Positions 44,267 to 55,570 of a stretch of 64,000 nucleotides of DNA are shown piece after piece (positions within the stretch are counted from its first letter, which is position 1; the number at the start of each line of letters is the position of its first letter). This stretch comes from Bacteroidaceae bacterium (GTDB lineage: Bacteria; Bacteroidota; Bacteroidia; Bacteroidales; Bacteroidaceae), in the NCBI GenBank assembly GCA_017481875.1, contig JAFUOP010000023.1, forward strand, positions 22,458 through 86,457, read 5' to 3'. The notes beneath the pieces were generated by a model. That model saw only the letters and a program-made list of their open reading frames with translations, was not told the origin of the DNA and ran no database searches. The position numbers were made by a program, and so were the translations under genes.

Positions 44267-44845
44267 TTATTTTGCACCTGCCGACTTACCAGACTTGCGA
44301 CGAATAACCTCGCCAACAAACTTAACACCTTTACCCTTGTAAGGCTCGGGCTTGCGGAATGAGCGGATTTTTGCACAAATCATACCAAGCAACTCCTTGT
44401 TGCAAGACTCCAAAATGATAAGAGGGTTCTTATTTCTCTCAGATTTAGTCTCAATCTTAACCTCTGCGGGGAACTGCAGGTAGATTGGGTGAGTAAAACC
44501 AAGTAACAACTCTATAGCATTGTTGGGTTTGTCGTTTACACGGTAACCTACACCAACAAGCTCAAGCTCTTTCTTGAAACCGGTAGAAACACCGATAACC
44601 ATATTATTGATGAGCGCTCTGTACAAGCCGTGGAAAGCGTGCTGCTGCTTTGTTGCTTCAGCATAAGTTTCAACATCGGCATACTTAACTGTGAGAACAC
44701 CGTCCTCAACCTTTACTGCGATAGAAGCATCTATCTTCTGAGAAAGCTCACCTTTGGGACCTTTTACAGTTATAACGTTCTCGTCACTTATAGTAACATT
44801 AACGCCTGCGGGAATACTAATAGGTAATTTACCAATTCTAGACAT
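44267..44845 (-). CDS. rplF: 50S ribosomal protein L6
   Basis: 192 residues, two-domain L6 fold at the base of the L7/L12 stalk: MSRIGKLPISIPAGV, then VTVKGPKGELSQ-like region and the C-terminal PEPYKGKGVKFVGEVIRRKS. 17 bases after rpsH. Confidence 0.97.
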   Translation of the reverse strand: MSRIGKLPISIPAGVNVTISDENVITVKGPKGELSQKIDASIAVKVEDGVLTVKYADVETYAEATKQQHAFHGLYRALINNMVIGVSTGFKKELELVGVGYRVNDKPNNAIELLLGFTHPIYLQFPAEVKIETKSERNKNPLIILESCNKELLGMICAKIRSFRKPEPYKGKGVKFVGEVIRRKSGKSAGAK

Positions 44846-44862
44846 TGCTCAATCCTCCTCTA

Positions 44863-45258
44863 TTAGTAGACATAGCAGAGTACCTCACCACCGATTTTCT
44901 CGGCAGCAGCCTCTTTGTCTGTCATTACACCTTTGGATGTCGACAAAATTGCGATACCCAATCCATTAATCACTCTGGGCATATCTTTGTATCCCGTATA
45001 ACGACGCAAACCGGGAGAAGAAACGCGAACCAAATTCTTGATAGCGTTCACCTTGTTTACCGCGTCGTACTTCAAGGCAATCTTGATAGTGCCTTGAGGG
45101 CCATCTTCAACAAACTTGTAGTTCAAGATGTAACCCTTCTCAAAAAGAATCTTTGTAATCTCCTTTTTGATGTTCGAGGCAGGAACTTCAACCACTCTGT
45201 GCTTAGCTTGAATGGCATTTCTCAACCTCGTCAAATAATCTGCAATAGGATCTGTCAT
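44863..45258 (-). CDS. rpsH: 30S ribosomal protein S8
   Basis: Binds helix 21 of 16S rRNA. 131 residues from MTDPIADYLTRLRNAIQAKH to GGEVLCYVY with SPGLRRYTGYKDMPRV in the middle. The frame is open upstream, but only the ATG at 45258 gives the family start. A 63-base gap precedes it, larger than its neighbours'. Confidence 0.97.
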   Translation of the reverse strand: MTDPIADYLTRLRNAIQAKHRVVEVPASNIKKEITKILFEKGYILNYKFVEDGPQGTIKIALKYDAVNKVNAIKNLVRVSSPGLRRYTGYKDMPRVINGLGIAILSTSKGVMTDKEAAAEKIGGEVLCYVY

Positions 45259-45321
45259 AAAAATTAATTTTAAATTGATCAGGACTTCCCTGACAATATT
45301 TATATTAAACACTCAAAAATT

Positions 45322-45621
45322 TTACCAACTTGCTTTCTTAACACCGGGGATAAGACCCTGAGATGCCATCTCGCGGAACTGAATACGTGAGATACCGAAA
45401 GTACGGATATAACCTTTGGGACGACCTGTCAGCTTGCAACGGTTGTGCATGCGGATAGGGTTTGAGTTCAAAGGCAGCTCCTGCAACTTGCGTGAAGCCT
45501 CATAAGCCTCCTCGGGAGTACCGGTATTGATAATCTTCTTCAATGCCTCACGCTTAGCAGCATATTTCTTTGTCAATTTTGCACGCTTTACCTCGCGAGC
45601 CTTCATTGATTCTTTTGCCAT
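45322..45621 (-). CDS. rpsN: 30S ribosomal protein S14 (zinc-free type)
   Basis: 99 residues, the long form without a CxxC zinc knuckle: a single cysteine remains in [20 protein letters not shown]. Ends [19 protein letters not shown]. Five bases after rplE. Confidence 0.97.
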   Translation of the reverse strand: MAKESMKAREVKRAKLTKKYAAKREALKKIINTGTPEEAYEASRKLQELPLNSNPIRMHNRCKLTGRPKGYIRTFGISRIQFREMASQGLIPGVKKASW

Positions 45622-45626
45622 AGTTC

Positions 45627-46184
45627 TTATGAATTTTTAGCGTTTTTAAAAGGAAGACCAAACTCTTTCAACAGAGCATAACCCTCTTCGTCGGTCTTTG
45701 CGGTAGTAACAAATGTAATGTTCATACCTGTGAGACGCATAATGTTATCGATGTTGATCTCGGGGAAGATAATCTGCTCCTTGATACCCAAAGAGTAGTT
45801 ACCATTACCGTCGAACTTGCTCTCAATACCCTTGAAGTCGCGGATACGGGGAAGAGCTACACGAATCAAACGCTCGAGGAACTCATACATGCGCTCGCGA
45901 CGCAGAGTTACCATAACGCCGATAGGCATCTTCTTACGCAACTTGAAGTTTGAAATATCTTTACGTGAAACAGTAGCTACGGCCTTCTGACCTGTGATAG
46001 CTGTTATTTCGTTAATTGCAACATCGATGATCTTCTTATCCTGAGTAGCTGCACCAAGACCCTCGTTGATAACGATTTTCTTGAGTACAGGAACCTGCAT
46101 CGGTGATGAATAGTTGAACTGCTTCATCAAAGCCGGAGCAATACGCTCGGCATATTCTTTTTTAAGGCTAGCTGTATTACTCAT
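45627..46184 (-). CDS. rplE: 50S ribosomal protein L5
   Basis: 5S rRNA-binding central protuberance protein; bridges to S13. 185 residues with [40 protein letters not shown] and [20 protein letters not shown]. Two bases after rplX. Confidence 0.98.
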   Translation of the reverse strand: MSNTASLKKEYAERIAPALMKQFNYSSPMQVPVLKKIVINEGLGAATQDKKIIDVAINEITAITGQKAVATVSRKDISNFKLRKKMPIGVMVTLRRERMYEFLERLIRVALPRIRDFKGIESKFDGNGNYSLGIKEQIIFPEINIDNIMRLTGMNITFVTTAKTDEEGYALLKEFGLPFKNAKNS

Positions 46185-46186
46185 TG

Positions 46187-46504
46187 TTAAATCTCCTCTC
46201 CTGATTTTTTAGCATAACGAACCTTCTTACCCTCTGCATTAACCTTGCGGCCGATGCGTGTTGCCTTGCCACTCTTGGGATCAACCAAGTTCAAGTTAGA
46301 CACGTGGATTGAAGCTTCTTGTTTTACAATACCTCCATGAGGATTCTTTGCGCTGGGTTTCGTGCTCTTAGAAACCATATTAACGCCTTCTACGATGGCA
46401 CGGTCCTTCTCAACGATAACCTTCAAAACCTTACCGGTCTTGCCTTTGTCCTCGCCAGAGTTTACTATTACCGTATCACCTTTCTTGATATGTAATTTCT
46501 TCAT
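46187..46504 (-). CDS. rplX: 50S ribosomal protein L24
   Basis: Assembly initiator with a KOW motif: [20 protein letters not shown] at the start, then [20 protein letters not shown]. 105 residues. 19 bases after rplN. Confidence 0.97.
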   Translation of the reverse strand: MKKLHIKKGDTVIVNSGEDKGKTGKVLKVIVEKDRAIVEGVNMVSKSTKPSAKNPHGGIVKQEASIHVSNLNLVDPKSGKATRIGRKVNAEGKKVRYAKKSGEEI

Positions 46505-46523
46505 TACTTCAAAATTTTAAATA

Positions 46524-46892
46524 TTAAAGTACCTCCGGTGCCAATGACACAACCTTTGTATAATCAGTTGCACGGAGCTCACGTGCTACGGGGCCGAAAA
46601 TACGGCTACCGCGCATTTCGCCGGCATTATTAAGTAGAATGCAAGCGTTGTCATCGAAACGGATATATGAACCATCTTGACGACGAACCTCTTTCTTAGT
46701 ACGAACAATAAGAGCTTTAGATACAGCTCCTTTCTTCATATCGCTTGAGGGGATGACGCTCTTCACTGCAACAACAATGACATCACCCACAGAAGCATAG
46801 CGACGACGTGTACCACCAAGCACACGAATACACAAAGCTTCCTTTGCGCCGCTATTATCACATACTGTAAGTCTAGATTCAACCTGTATCAT
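46524..46892 (-). CDS. rplN: 50S ribosomal protein L14
   Basis: Intersubunit bridge protein. 122 residues: [20 protein letters not shown] and [20 protein letters not shown] are family hallmarks. Two bases after rpsQ. Confidence 0.98.
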   Translation of the reverse strand: MIQVESRLTVCDNSGAKEALCIRVLGGTRRRYASVGDVIVVAVKSVIPSSDMKKGAVSKALIVRTKKEVRRQDGSYIRFDDNACILLNNAGEMRGSRIFGPVARELRATDYTKVVSLAPEVL

Positions 46893-46894
46893 AA

Positions 46895-47152
46895 TTACTT
46901 AACTTTTTCGATGATTTCTACTAATCTCCATCTCTTTGTCTTGCTCAAAGGACGAGTCTCCATGATGCGAACTGTATCGCCTACAGAGCACTCATTCTTC
47001 TCATCGTGCACGTGATATTTCTTTGTTCTGCTCACGAATTTACCGTAGATGGGGTGCTTCTCCTTAAATTTGGCAGCAACGGTGATAGTCTTCTCCATTT
47101 TGGTGCTTACAACTATACCGGTACGCTCTTTTCTCAAATTTCTTACTTCCAT
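46895..47152 (-). CDS. rpsQ: 30S ribosomal protein S17
   Basis: OB-fold protein of the small-subunit body; 85 residues, with [20 protein letters not shown] and [20 protein letters not shown]. 11 bases after rpmC. Confidence 0.97.
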   Translation of the reverse strand: MEVRNLRKERTGIVVSTKMEKTITVAAKFKEKHPIYGKFVSRTKKYHVHDEKNECSVGDTVRIMETRPLSKTKRWRLVEIIEKVK

Positions 47153-47163
47153 AAGTCTCTTAA

Positions 47164-47358
47164 TTATTTATTTAATTCGCGAGAGCGCAACTCACCTTTC
47201 ATGCGTGCTATGTCGCGACGCAGACTCTTCAACTGCACAGGATTCTCCAATGGTGATATTGCGTGATTAAGTTTCATTTGGGCATAACGAGTTACATCAG
47301 CCTCAATTCTCTCTTGCAGCTCTTTAGTTGCGAGCTCTTTGATTTCTGCTATTTTCAT
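47164..47358 (-). CDS. rpmC: 50S ribosomal protein L29
   Basis: 64-residue two-helix protein near the tunnel exit: [20 protein letters not shown] and [20 protein letters not shown]. Five bases after rplP. Confidence 0.96.
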   Translation of the reverse strand: MKIAEIKELATKELQERIEADVTRYAQMKLNHAISPLENPVQLKSLRRDIARMKGELRSRELNK

Positions 47359-47363
47359 AATTA

Positions 47364-47792
47364 TTATGCCTGATTAAAATCGTAATCGCGTCTAACAATA
47401 AACTTAGTAGTAACAGGAAGTTTTTGTGCAGCAAGGCGCAATGCCTCTTTTGCAATTTCGTAAGAAACTCCCTCTACCTCAATCAATACACGGCCCGGTG
47501 TAACGGGGAATACAAAACCTTCGGGATCACCTTTACCCTTACCCATACGTACATCGGCAGGCTTACGAGTGATAGGTTTATCGGGGAAAATACGGATCCA
47601 AATCTGGCCCTGACGCTGCATGTAACGAGTTACCGCAATACGAGCTGCCTCAATCTGGCGACCGTTTAACCATTTATACTGCAAACACTTGATTCCAAAA
47701 GAACCGAATGCAAGCTGGTTTCCTCTCTGAGCAAAACCTTTCTGCACACCGTGTTGCACTCTTCTATATTTTGTCTTTTTAGGCTGTAACAT
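47364..47792 (-). CDS. rplP: 50S ribosomal protein L16
   Basis: A-site-proximal protein; 142 residues beginning [20 protein letters not shown] with [20 protein letters not shown] and [20 protein letters not shown]. 20 bases after rpsC. Confidence 0.98.
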   Translation of the reverse strand: MLQPKKTKYRRVQHGVQKGFAQRGNQLAFGSFGIKCLQYKWLNGRQIEAARIAVTRYMQRQGQIWIRIFPDKPITRKPADVRMGKGKGDPEGFVFPVTPGRVLIEVEGVSYEIAKEALRLAAQKLPVTTKFIVRRDYDFNQA

Positions 47793-47812
47793 AATTCTTG
47801 AAATTCAATTCG

Positions 47813-48541
47813 TTAGCGATTGTTGTTTTTCTTACGTTTGAAGTTTCTTCCGCCAGCCTGGTTGTTGTTAAAACCGCTCTCCTTGCTTTGTGCAAAGTTA
47901 GGAGCGAGGTCTCTTTTACCATAAACCTCACCACGGCAAATCCAAACCTTGATACCGAGAAGACCAACCTTGGTCAAAGCCTCAGTCTGGCAATAGTCGA
48001 TGTCAGCGCGGAAAGTGTGCAAAGGAGTACGACCCTCTTTGTACATCTCTGAACGAGCCATTTCGGCACCATTCAAGCGACCTGAGATTTGAATTTTGAT
48101 ACCCTCGGCACCCATACGCATTGTGTTAGCAATAGCAGTTTTGATGGCGCGACGGTAAGCGATTTTACCTTCTACCTGGCGTGCAATATTGTTAGCTACA
48201 ATATTGGCATCTAGCTCAAGTTTCTTAACCTCAAAAATATTAATTTGAATATCCTTGTCGGTGATCTTCTTCAACTCCTCCTTCAACTTATCAACCTCCT
48301 GACCACCCTTACCGATGATGATACCGGGTTTAGCGGTACAAACGGTAATTGTAACAAGTTTCAAAGTACGCTCGATGACAATTTTAGAAACGCTTGCCTT
48401 AGCCAAACGTACATTAAGGTATTTTCTGATCTTTGAATCTTCAACCAATTCGTCACCGTAGTTCTTACCACCGTACCAGTTGGAATCCCATCCTCTGATG
48501 ATACCTAATCGATTACTAATTGGATTAACCTTCTGTCCCAT
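47813..48541 (-). CDS. rpsC: 30S ribosomal protein S3
   Basis: mRNA-entry protein with a KH domain ([20 protein letters not shown]). 242 residues, with a basic asparagine-rich tail ([18 protein letters not shown]). Its start lies inside the end of rplV (17-base overlap). Confidence 0.98.
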   Translation of the reverse strand: MGQKVNPISNRLGIIRGWDSNWYGGKNYGDELVEDSKIRKYLNVRLAKASVSKIVIERTLKLVTITVCTAKPGIIIGKGGQEVDKLKEELKKITDKDIQINIFEVKKLELDANIVANNIARQVEGKIAYRRAIKTAIANTMRMGAEGIKIQISGRLNGAEMARSEMYKEGRTPLHTFRADIDYCQTEALTKVGLLGIKVWICRGEVYGKRDLAPNFAQSKESGFNNNQAGGRNFKRKKNNNR

Positions 48542-48959
48542 TGCTTTCTACTTTTTTATTGTCATTACTTACTTTGGTATCCACGTAGATAGTAACGTGG
48601 TTGGAACGCTTACGGATTCTATATCCACGGCCCTGAGGTGCAGGACGCATACGATACAATGTACGTGCCTCATCTACAAAAATCTGTGAGATGTAGAGCT
48701 CGCCATTTTCAGCTTTGCGCTCGTTTTTCTGCTCCCAGTTAGCTATCGCCGAACGCAACAGTTTCTCAACGTTGTTCGAAGCAGCCTTTGTGGAGAACTT
48801 CAAGACACCGAGTGCACGACCTACCTCCATACCACGAACCATATCGGCTACAAGACGCATCTTACGGGGTGATGAGGGAATATCTTTTGCACTGGCGAAA
48901 TAAAGGCTTTTACGAGCCTCTTTTCTCTTGTCAGCAGCTATTTTTTTTCTTGCTCCCAT
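48525..48959 (-). CDS. rplV: 50S ribosomal protein L22
   Basis: Tunnel-lining protein. 144 residues, with [20 protein letters not shown] and the extended beta-hairpin ending [20 protein letters not shown] hydrophilic C-terminal extension ([13 protein letters not shown]) runs over the rpsC start, giving a 17-base overlap. Confidence 0.97.
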   Translation of the reverse strand: MGARKKIAADKRKEARKSLYFASAKDIPSSPRKMRLVADMVRGMEVGRALGVLKFSTKAASNNVEKLLRSAIANWEQKNERKAENGELYISQIFVDEARTLYRMRPAPQGRGYRIRKRSNHVTIYVDTKVSNDNKKVESNGTEG

Positions 48960-48996
48960 TATTATATTTTATTTAATTCAATTTTAAAAAACCTGT

Positions 48997-49266
48997 TTAT
49001 TTTTTACGGTTACCAGAGTGTCCACGGAAAGTACGTGTAGGAGCAAACTCTCCCAACTTATGACCTACCATGTTTTCTGTAATGTAAACAGGGATAAATT
49101 TATTACCATTATGAACAGCTATTGTGTGTCCTACAAAATCGGGAGAAATCATAGAAGCACGAGCCCAAGACTTGATGACCGATTTCTTACCGCTCTCGTT
49201 CATGGCAAGCACCTTGTTCTCCAACTTTACATTGATATATGGACCTTTTTTTAATGAACGACTCAT
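48997..49266 (-). CDS. rpsS: 30S ribosomal protein S19
   Basis: Head protein near S13. 89 residues: [20 protein letters not shown] and [20 protein letters not shown]. 24 bases after rplB. Confidence 0.98.
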   Translation of the reverse strand: MSRSLKKGPYINVKLENKVLAMNESGKKSVIKSWARASMISPDFVGHTIAVHNGNKFIPVYITENMVGHKLGEFAPTRTFRGHSGNRKK

Positions 49267-49290
49267 ATTAATTCAAAAATTTCCTTATTA

Positions 49291-50115
49291 TTACTTCTTT
49301 CTTCTCTCAATAATGTACTTGTTAGACTGCTTCTTGGGCGCACGAGTCTTGAGACCCTTAGCATACAAGCCCTTACGAGATCTAGGATGACCTCCTGAAG
49401 CACGGCCTTCACCACCACCCATGGGGTGATCAACAGGGTTCATAACAACACCACGGTTGTGAGGACGACGGCCCATCCAACGAGAACGACCGGCTTTACC
49501 CGAGCACTCGAGTGCGTGATCCGAGTTACCTACTGTACCGATAGTAGCACGGCAAGTACCCAAGATACGACGTACCTCGCCCGAAGGCAACTTGATAACG
49601 CAATAGTTCTCATCACGAGAAACGATCTGTGCAAAGTTTCCTGCCGAACGAACAAGGATTGCACCCTGACCGGGACGAAGCTCGATGTTGTGAACAACTG
49701 TACCGATAGGAATTGACTTCAAAGGAAGTGTATTACCAAGCTCGGGAGCAGCATCAGCACCTGACATCAAAACTGCGCCAACCTCCAAACCATTAGGAGC
49801 AATTATATAACTCTTCTCGCCATCAGCATAATACAACAAAGCGATACGAGCCGAACGGTTAGGATCGTACTCGATGCTCTTTACTGTAGCGGGAATTCCA
49901 TCTTTATTACGCTTGAAATCAATAAATCTGAATTTACGTTTGTGACCACCACCTCTGTAACGCATGGTCATCTTACCGGTGTTATTACGACCGCCGGTTG
50001 AACGTTTACCGGTTACAAGCGATTTCTCTGGTACCGCAGCAGTTATCTCTTCAAAGGTACCAATAATCTTATGTCTTTGGCCCGGTGTTGTAGGCTTAAA
50101 TTTACGTACTGCCAT
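49291..50115 (-). CDS. rplB: 50S ribosomal protein L2
   Basis: Peptidyl-transferase-centre protein; 274 residues with [20 protein letters not shown] and the conserved [20 protein letters not shown] loop containing the catalytic-centre histidine. Five bases after rplW. Confidence 0.98.
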   Translation of the reverse strand: MAVRKFKPTTPGQRHKIIGTFEEITAAVPEKSLVTGKRSTGGRNNTGKMTMRYRGGGHKRKFRFIDFKRNKDGIPATVKSIEYDPNRSARIALLYYADGEKSYIIAPNGLEVGAVLMSGADAAPELGNTLPLKSIPIGTVVHNIELRPGQGAILVRSAGNFAQIVSRDENYCVIKLPSGEVRRILGTCRATIGTVGNSDHALECSGKAGRSRWMGRRPHNRGVVMNPVDHPMGGGEGRASGGHPRSRKGLYAKGLKTRAPKKQSNKYIIERRKK

Positions 50116-50120
50116 CTTAA

Positions 50121-50411
50121 TTAAATGTTACTATAAAAATCAATAGTATCGCCTTCTTTAAGTGTGACGATAGCTTTCTTCACAGCGTTTGTACGGCCTT
50201 TCACAAAGCCTGCTTTTGTGTAACGGCTCTTGTTCTTGCCGGCGTAGTTCATAGTATTTACATCAACTACAGTTACATTGTACAACGCCTCTATCTCTTT
50301 CTTAATTACCAACTTGTTAGCCTCGGGACGAACAAGAAATCCGAAACGATTAAACTTATCGGTAATGTTTGTCATCTTTTCTGTGACAAGTGGTTTAATC
50401 AATACTCCCAT
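50121..50411 (-). CDS. rplW: 50S ribosomal protein L23
   Basis: Tunnel-exit protein that docks trigger factor and SRP. 96 residues: [20 protein letters not shown] and [20 protein letters not shown]. Three bases after rplD. Confidence 0.97.
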   Translation of the reverse strand: MGVLIKPLVTEKMTNITDKFNRFGFLVRPEANKLVIKKEIEALYNVTVVDVNTMNYAGKNKSRYTKAGFVKGRTNAVKKAIVTLKEGDTIDFYSNI

Positions 50412-50414
50412 TGT

Positions 50415-51053
50415 TTACGCCTCCTTTTTAGCTAATGTGTTATTAATAACCTCGAGAGAACTCTCGGTCACAACTAATACTTCGGCATTCATAATACCAT
50501 AGGTATTTATGTCCGAAGCGATTGCAACCTTAGTGCCCTTCAAATTACGAGCTGACAAATATACGCATTTATTGCTAGATGGCAAAACGAAAAGTTGTTT
50601 CTTTTCAGAAACATTAAGTTTATTTAACATCTCAACAAATGCTTTAGTGCTGGGAGCCTCAAAATTGAAGTCCTCAACTACTATAATCGCATTGTCAATA
50701 GCCTTCTGTGAGAGAGCCGACTTGCGTGCAAGTTGCTTAACTTTCTTGTTGAGTTTGAAGCTGTAATCGCGGGGTGTGGGACCAAACACACGAGCACCAC
50801 CTACCAACAGGGGTGAGTTGATATCACCACGACGTGCGCCACCGCCGCCCTTCTGACGACCGAGCTTACGTGTTGAACCTGAAATTTCGCTTCTCTCTTT
50901 TGATTTATGTGTACCCTGACGCTGTGCTGCGAGATACTGTCTAACAGCCATGTAAACAACGTGCTCGTTAGGCTCGATGCCGAAGATAGACTCGTCTAAC
51001 GTAACCTTTCTTCCGGTGTTTTCACCCTTAATATTTAATACGCTGACTTCCAT
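50415..51053 (-). CDS. rplD: 50S ribosomal protein L4
   Basis: 212 residues; tunnel loop [20 protein letters not shown] and the globular domain. In some bacteria L4 also represses the S10 operon; no matching leader was evident here. Its ATG shares one base with the rplC stop. Confidence 0.97.
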   Translation of the reverse strand: MEVSVLNIKGENTGRKVTLDESIFGIEPNEHVVYMAVRQYLAAQRQGTHKSKERSEISGSTRKLGRQKGGGGARRGDINSPLLVGGARVFGPTPRDYSFKLNKKVKQLARKSALSQKAIDNAIIVVEDFNFEAPSTKAFVEMLNKLNVSEKKQLFVLPSSNKCVYLSARNLKGTKVAIASDINTYGIMNAEVLVVTESSLEVINNTLAKKEA

Positions 51054-51670
51054 TACTTTTCAATTATTACGATTGAACCATTGTAACCCGGAACCGAACC
51101 CTTGATAACCAACAGGTTGTGCTCAGGAATAACCTTTAACACTTGCAAATTGTGTGTAGTAACACGAGCGTTACCCATCTGTCCACCCATGCGGAGGCCT
51201 TTGAATACCTTTGCAGGGTAAGAACAAGCACCAATAGAACCCGGCTTGCGAGCGCGGTTGTGCTGACCGTGAGTAGCCTGACCTACACCACCAAAATTGT
51301 GGCGTTTAACAACGCCCTGGAATCCTTTACCCTTAGAAGTACCTGTTACTGTAACGTAAGCGGTATCAGCAAAGAGATCCACTGTAACAACATCGCCCAA
51401 GTTGAGCTCTGTCTCAAATTCCTTGAACTCGGCCAAGTGTCTCTTGGGAGCTACACCGGCTTTCTTGAAGTGGCCCATAAGAGGAGCATTAACACGGCTC
51501 TCCTTTTGGTCCTGAAAACCGAGCTGAACAGCCTCATAGCCGTCTTTCTCGATAGTCTTCACCTGTGTAACTGCGCAAGGACCTGCTTCGATAACAGTGC
51601 ATGGAACATTTTTACCATCGGCACTGAAAACGGACATCATTCCGATTTTTTTTCCTAATAATCCTGGCAT
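51053..51670 (-). CDS. rplC: 50S ribosomal protein L3
   Basis: Early assembly protein reaching the peptidyl-transferase centre. 205 residues: [20 protein letters not shown] and [20 protein letters not shown]. 39 bases after rpsJ. Confidence 0.98.
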   Translation of the reverse strand: MPGLLGKKIGMMSVFSADGKNVPCTVIEAGPCAVTQVKTIEKDGYEAVQLGFQDQKESRVNAPLMGHFKKAGVAPKRHLAEFKEFETELNLGDVVTVDLFADTAYVTVTGTSKGKGFQGVVKRHNFGGVGQATHGQHNRARKPGSIGACSYPAKVFKGLRMGGQMGNARVTTHNLQVLKVIPEHNLLVIKGSVPGYNGSIVIIEK

Positions 51671-51709
51671 TTCAGTTTAATTTTTAATTAATGACTTTTT
51701 ATTAAAATA

Positions 51710-52015
51710 CTACACTTTAATCTCAACCTCAACTCCTGAAGGAAGCTCAAGCTTCATAAGAGCATCAACAGTCTTAGCAGTAGAGCTATAGATGTCAATC
51801 AATCTCTTGTAAGAAGACAACTGGAACTGCTCACGAGACTTCTTGTTAACGAAGGTTGAACGGTTCACAGTGAAAATACGTTTGTGAGTAGGCAATGGAA
51901 TAGGACCGCTAACAATAGCACCTGTTGCCTTAACAGTCTTTACAATCTTCTCAGCCGACTTATCAACCAAGTTGTGATCGTAGGATTTAAGTTTGATTCT
52001 AATTTTCTGACTCAT
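51710..52015 (-). CDS. rpsJ: 30S ribosomal protein S10
   Basis: 101 residues: [20 protein letters not shown] and the tip loop [21 protein letters not shown]10 also acts in NusB/NusE antitermination. It follows fusA directly: tuf, present in many other bacteria at this site, is absent. Confidence 0.98.
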   Translation of the reverse strand: MSQKIRIKLKSYDHNLVDKSAEKIVKTVKATGAIVSGPIPLPTHKRIFTVNRSTFVNKKSREQFQLSSYKRLIDIYSSTAKTVDALMKLELPSGVEVEIKV

Positions 52016-52047
52016 CGTCTTTTAATATATTTATAAGATTCATAATT

Positions 52048-52083
52048 GCCTGCCGGTTAAGAGTCATTCGCTAACCGGCAGGC
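52048..52083 (-). repeat. Hairpin in the fusA-rpsJ gap
   Basis: 12-pair perfect stem GCCTGCCGGTTA / TAACCGGCAGGC with a 12-base loop, within the 81-base gap inside the superoperon. No T-run follows on the transcribed strand, so it is more likely a processing or attenuating structure than a full terminator. Confidence 0.6.
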
Positions 52084-52096
52084 GTTATTTTATTTA

Positions 52097-54190
52097 TTAC
52101 TTCTGCAATTCCTCAAGAATCTGCTTTGTCAAAGAAGCACTTACCTGATCGTGGTGATCGTAAGTCATTGACGATGTTGCACGACCCGAAGTGATTGTAC
52201 GCAACGATGTTACGTAACCAAACATCTCAGACAGGGGAACCATAGCCTTAACGATGCGGGCACCTGTACGGCTTGTCTCAAAGCCCTCTACCTGGCCGCG
52301 ACGCTTGTTAAGGTCGGCGATAACATCACCCATGCTCTCCTCGGGAGTAACAACCTCAAGCTTCATAATAGGCTCCAAGAGAACAGGGTTGGCCTTCAAA
52401 CAAGCATTCTTGTATGCCTGAATAGCACAAACCTCGAACGAGAGCTGGTCAGAGTCAACAGGGTGGAAACCACCATCGAGCAATGTAACCTTCAAAGACT
52501 CCATAGGATAACCGGCAAGAACACCGGCCTTGATTGCTGTCTGGAAGCCTTTCTGTACCGAGGGGATAAACTCCTTGGGTACGTTACCACCCTTAACCTC
52601 GTTTACAAACTGCAAGCTACCCTCTTTGAAATCCTCATCAGCGGGACCAACAGCAACAAGAATCTTCGCATATTTACCCTTACCACCGGTCTGCTTCTTG
52701 TATGTCTCATCAACCTGAACAGTCTCAGTGATAGCCTCTTTGTAGCTAACCTGGGGACGACCTTGGTTACACTCAACATTGAACTCACGTTTCAAGCGGT
52801 CGATAATAATCTCCAAGTGGAGCTCACCCATACCTGAAATAATTGTCTGGCCCGACTGCTCGTCTGTCTTCACAGTAAATGTAGGATCCTCCTCGGCCAA
52901 CTTAGCAAGACCGTTAGCAAGCTTGTCAAGGTCTTTCTGAGTTTTAGGCTCTACTGCGATAGAAATCACAGGGTCGGGGAAGGTCATAGACTCAAGTACT
53001 ATAGGAGCGTCCTCAGCACAAAGAGTATCACCGGTACGAACATCTTTAAGACCGATAACAGCACCGATATCACCGGCACCGAGAACCTCTATAGGATTCT
53101 GTTTGTTAGAGTGCATCTGGAACATACGAGAGATGCGCTCTTTGCGGCCCGAACGAGTATCGAAGATATATGAACCCGACTCCAATTTACCAGAGTAAAC
53201 GCGAACATAAATCAAACGACCAACGAAGGGGTTTGTAGCAATCTTAAACACAAGAGCCGAAGTCTTGTCGTCCTCGCTGGGTTTACGAACCTCTGTCTCG
53301 TCTGTCTTGGGGTTTATACCCTCAACAGCAGCAGTATCGAGAGGAGAAGGCAAGAATGCACATACAAAGTCGAGAAGAGGCTGAACGCCCTTGTTCTTAA
53401 ACGAAGAACCACAAGTCATAGGAGTGAGCTCCATAGCAAGTGTACCCTTGCGGATAGCAGCAATAAGCTCCTCTTCTGTTATGCTATCGGGATCCTCAAG
53501 AACCTTCATCATCAACTCCTCATCGTAGTCGGCAGCCTTCTCAAGAAGGTGCTCGCGCCACTGGTTAGCCTCATCAACCAACTCTGCAGGAATCTCCTCT
53601 ACAGTGTAATCGAGGCTACCGTCTTTGTAAACAAGAGCCTTCATTGTGATAAGGTTGATAACACCAAGGAACTTCTCCTCAGAACCAATAGGAATTGTTA
53701 CGGGGCAGGGATTAGCACCCAAAATCTCCTTCATCTGACGCATTACAGAGAAGTAGTCGGCACCCGAACGGTCCATCTTGTTTACATAAGCAATACGGGG
53801 AACGTTGTATTTGTCGGCCTGACGCCAAACAGTCTCAGACTGAGGCTCAACACCGCCTACTGCACAGAAAGCAGCAATAGCACCGTCGAGTACGCGCAAT
53901 GAACGCTCTACCTCAGCAGTAAAGTCAACGTGTCCCGGAGTATCAATCAAGTTAAACTTGTACTGTGTACCATTCCAGTTCCAGAAAGTTGTAGTAGCAG
54001 CAGATGTAATGGTGATACCACGCTCCTGCTCCTGCTCCATCCAGTCCATTGTAGCTGCACCGTCGTGCACCTCACCGATTTTGTGAGACAAACCAGTGTA
54101 GAACAATATACGCTCCGATGTGGTAGTTTTACCAGCATCAATGTGAGCACTAATACCGATGTTACGGGTAAATTGTAATTCGTTAGCCAT
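52097..54190 (-). CDS. fusA: Elongation factor G
   Basis: Translocation GTPase, 697 residues, normal length. G1 AHIDAGKTT at 15-23, G3 DTPGHVDF and G4 NKMDR are intact; switch regions, domain IV ([12 protein letters not shown]) and domain V ([15 protein letters not shown]) follow. In the str group, 20 bases after rpsG. Confidence 0.98.
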   Translation of the reverse strand: MANELQFTRNIGISAHIDAGKTTTSERILFYTGLSHKIGEVHDGAATMDWMEQEQERGITITSAATTTFWNWNGTQYKFNLIDTPGHVDFTAEVERSLRVLDGAIAAFCAVGGVEPQSETVWRQADKYNVPRIAYVNKMDRSGADYFSVMRQMKEILGANPCPVTIPIGSEEKFLGVINLITMKALVYKDGSLDYTVEEIPAELVDEANQWREHLLEKAADYDEELMMKVLEDPDSITEEELIAAIRKGTLAMELTPMTCGSSFKNKGVQPLLDFVCAFLPSPLDTAAVEGINPKTDETEVRKPSEDDKTSALVFKIATNPFVGRLIYVRVYSGKLESGSYIFDTRSGRKERISRMFQMHSNKQNPIEVLGAGDIGAVIGLKDVRTGDTLCAEDAPIVLESMTFPDPVISIAVEPKTQKDLDKLANGLAKLAEEDPTFTVKTDEQSGQTIISGMGELHLEIIIDRLKREFNVECNQGRPQVSYKEAITETVQVDETYKKQTGGKGKYAKILVAVGPADEDFKEGSLQFVNEVKGGNVPKEFIPSVQKGFQTAIKAGVLAGYPMESLKVTLLDGGFHPVDSDQLSFEVCAIQAYKNACLKANPVLLEPIMKLEVVTPEESMGDVIADLNKRRGQVEGFETSRTGARIVKAMVPLSEMFGYVTSLRTITSGRATSSMTYDHHDQVSASLTKQILEELQK

Positions 54191-54210
54191 CTTCGTATAA
54201 TTTTCTTAGA

Positions 54211-54687
54211 TTAGAAACGGAAATGTGCAAATGCACGGTTAGCCTCAGCCATACGGTGCATATCCTCCTTACGCTTGAACGCACCACCCTGGTTGTTGTA
54301 TGCGTCCATAATCTCGCTGCAAAGCTTTTCAGCCATAGACTTGCCACCGCGTTTACGAGCGAACAAAATCATATTTTTCATTGAGATAGACTCTTTGCGG
54401 TCTGCGCGAATCTCTGTGGGCACCTGGAATGTTGCACCACCGATACGGCGAGATTTAACCTCTACTTTGGGAGTAATGTTCTCCAAAGCCTGCTTCCAGA
54501 TTTCAAGAGGAGTCTTCTCCTCGTTCTTCATCTTGTTACCAACAAGCTCAAGAGCACCATAGAAAATAGTGTACGAAACGTTTTTCTTTCCGTCATACAT
54601 CAAATGGTTAACGAATTTAGAAACCATCTGATCGTTAAATACGGGATCCGGAAGGACCACGCGTTTTTTTGGTTTTGCTTTTCTCAT
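54211..54687 (-). CDS. rpsG: 30S ribosomal protein S7
   Basis: 158-residue head-nucleating protein: [20 protein letters not shown] and [21 protein letters not shown] 189-base gap lies between it and rpsL, with no obvious gene, so the two may be partly separately expressed. Confidence 0.97.
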   Translation of the reverse strand: MRKAKPKKRVVLPDPVFNDQMVSKFVNHLMYDGKKNVSYTIFYGALELVGNKMKNEEKTPLEIWKQALENITPKVEVKSRRIGGATFQVPTEIRADRKESISMKNMILFARKRGGKSMAEKLCSEIMDAYNNQGGAFKRKEDMHRMAEANRAFAHFRF

Positions 54688-54876
54688 TTTCCTTTACGAA
54701 AATTAATGTTTTGTTTGGGCTGCGTTATTGCAAATTCTTCAACGCCTCCACCGAGGCATTTACTCAACCTATTTATAACTTATCCAACAAACCAAAACTG
54801 TTAAATAAAATAGCGGGTGTATTCTTTATTTTACAAGCCGAACCACCACTTTCAAAGCTTGCAAAGACTTGTGTTA

Positions 54877-55257
54877 TTACTTCTTAGCTTTGGGGCGTTT
54901 TGCACCATACTTTGAACGACGCTGTGTGCGGTTGGCAACACCTGCGGTATCCAATGTACCACGAACAATGTGATAACGTACACCGGGGAGGTCCTTAACA
55001 CGTCCACCACGTACTAACACGATTGAGTGCTCCTGCAAGTTATGACCTTCACCGGGAATGTAAGAGTTCACCTCTTTTTGGTTGGTCAAGCGAACACGAG
55101 CAACTTTTCTCATAGCAGAGTTAGGTTTCTTAGGTGTGGTAGTGTAAACACGAACGCAAACACCACGACGCTGGGGACAGTTGTCGAGTGCAGGCGACTT
55201 GCTCTTCTCCACAATCACCTCTCTGCCTTTTCTTACTAATTGCTGAATTGTAGGCAT
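54877..55257 (-). CDS. rpsL: 30S ribosomal protein S12
   Basis: Decoding-centre protein, 126 residues. The [19 protein letters not shown] loop retains the lysines (residues 43-44) whose change gives streptomycin resistance, so this looks wild-type. Asp89 in RVKDLPGV is the site of methylthiolation in other bacteria. First gene of the superoperon. Confidence 0.98.
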   Translation of the reverse strand: MPTIQQLVRKGREVIVEKSKSPALDNCPQRRGVCVRVYTTTPKKPNSAMRKVARVRLTNQKEVNSYIPGEGHNLQEHSIVLVRGGRVKDLPGVRYHIVRGTLDTAGVANRTQRRSKYGAKRPKAKK

Positions 55258-55333
55258 TTTGTTAATTTTTTAATTATTATTATGTTTTAAATTATATTCT
55301 ACACAAGCGGACACGGTGGTCCATTTTGGCTTG

Positions 55334-55364
55334 CAAAGATAGAAATTATTTTTCTAATAAAAAA
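55334..55364 (-). promoter_or_regulatory. Promoter of the ribosomal superoperon
   Basis: Minus strand TTTT (55364-55361), a 19-base spacer, then TATCTTTG (55341-55334), a perfect -7 match, 77 bases before the rpsL ATG. Confidence 0.6.
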
Positions 55365-55508
55365 GCATTTGATGTTTTTTTAATTAAAAAGCTGTTTTAA
55401 TTTCTTTTAAATTGTAAAAACAACGCCAAAACCACCGAACAAAACAAACAAAGAACGAAGCTTTGGACACACCTTATTAATATAATATAAAGGAAATAAC
55501 AAAATCTG

Positions 55509-55540
55509 TTGTGTTTTTTTAAAAAAAAGCAATATCTTTA
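55509..55540 (+). promoter_or_regulatory. Probable promoter of the 1,074-residue secreted protein
   Basis: TTG (55509-55511), 21 bases, then TATCTTTA (55533-55540), one base off TAnnTTTG, 30 bases before the ATG. Confidence 0.45.
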
Positions 55541-55570
55541 CACCCGTTGAATATTATAACTAGTTAAAAT

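Larger units (their letters stand above)
55258..55570. other. Gene-free divergent region between rpsL and the secreted protein
   Basis: 313 bases of A/T-rich sequence with the rpsL promoter (55334-55364) on the left and a possible promoter for the rightward gene (55509-55540) on the right. The middle has low complexity with poly-T/A runs; I see no small gene or structured RNA. Confidence 0.6.

Noticed and set aside
54688-54876. Small gene or tuf remnant between rpsL and rpsG
   Set aside because: No open frame of useful length on the transcribed strand; only a short GCCTC/GAGGC hairpin is present.
54877-55257. Streptomycin-resistance allele in rpsL
   Set aside because: The lysines in TPKKPNSA and the KDLPG loop are wild-type.
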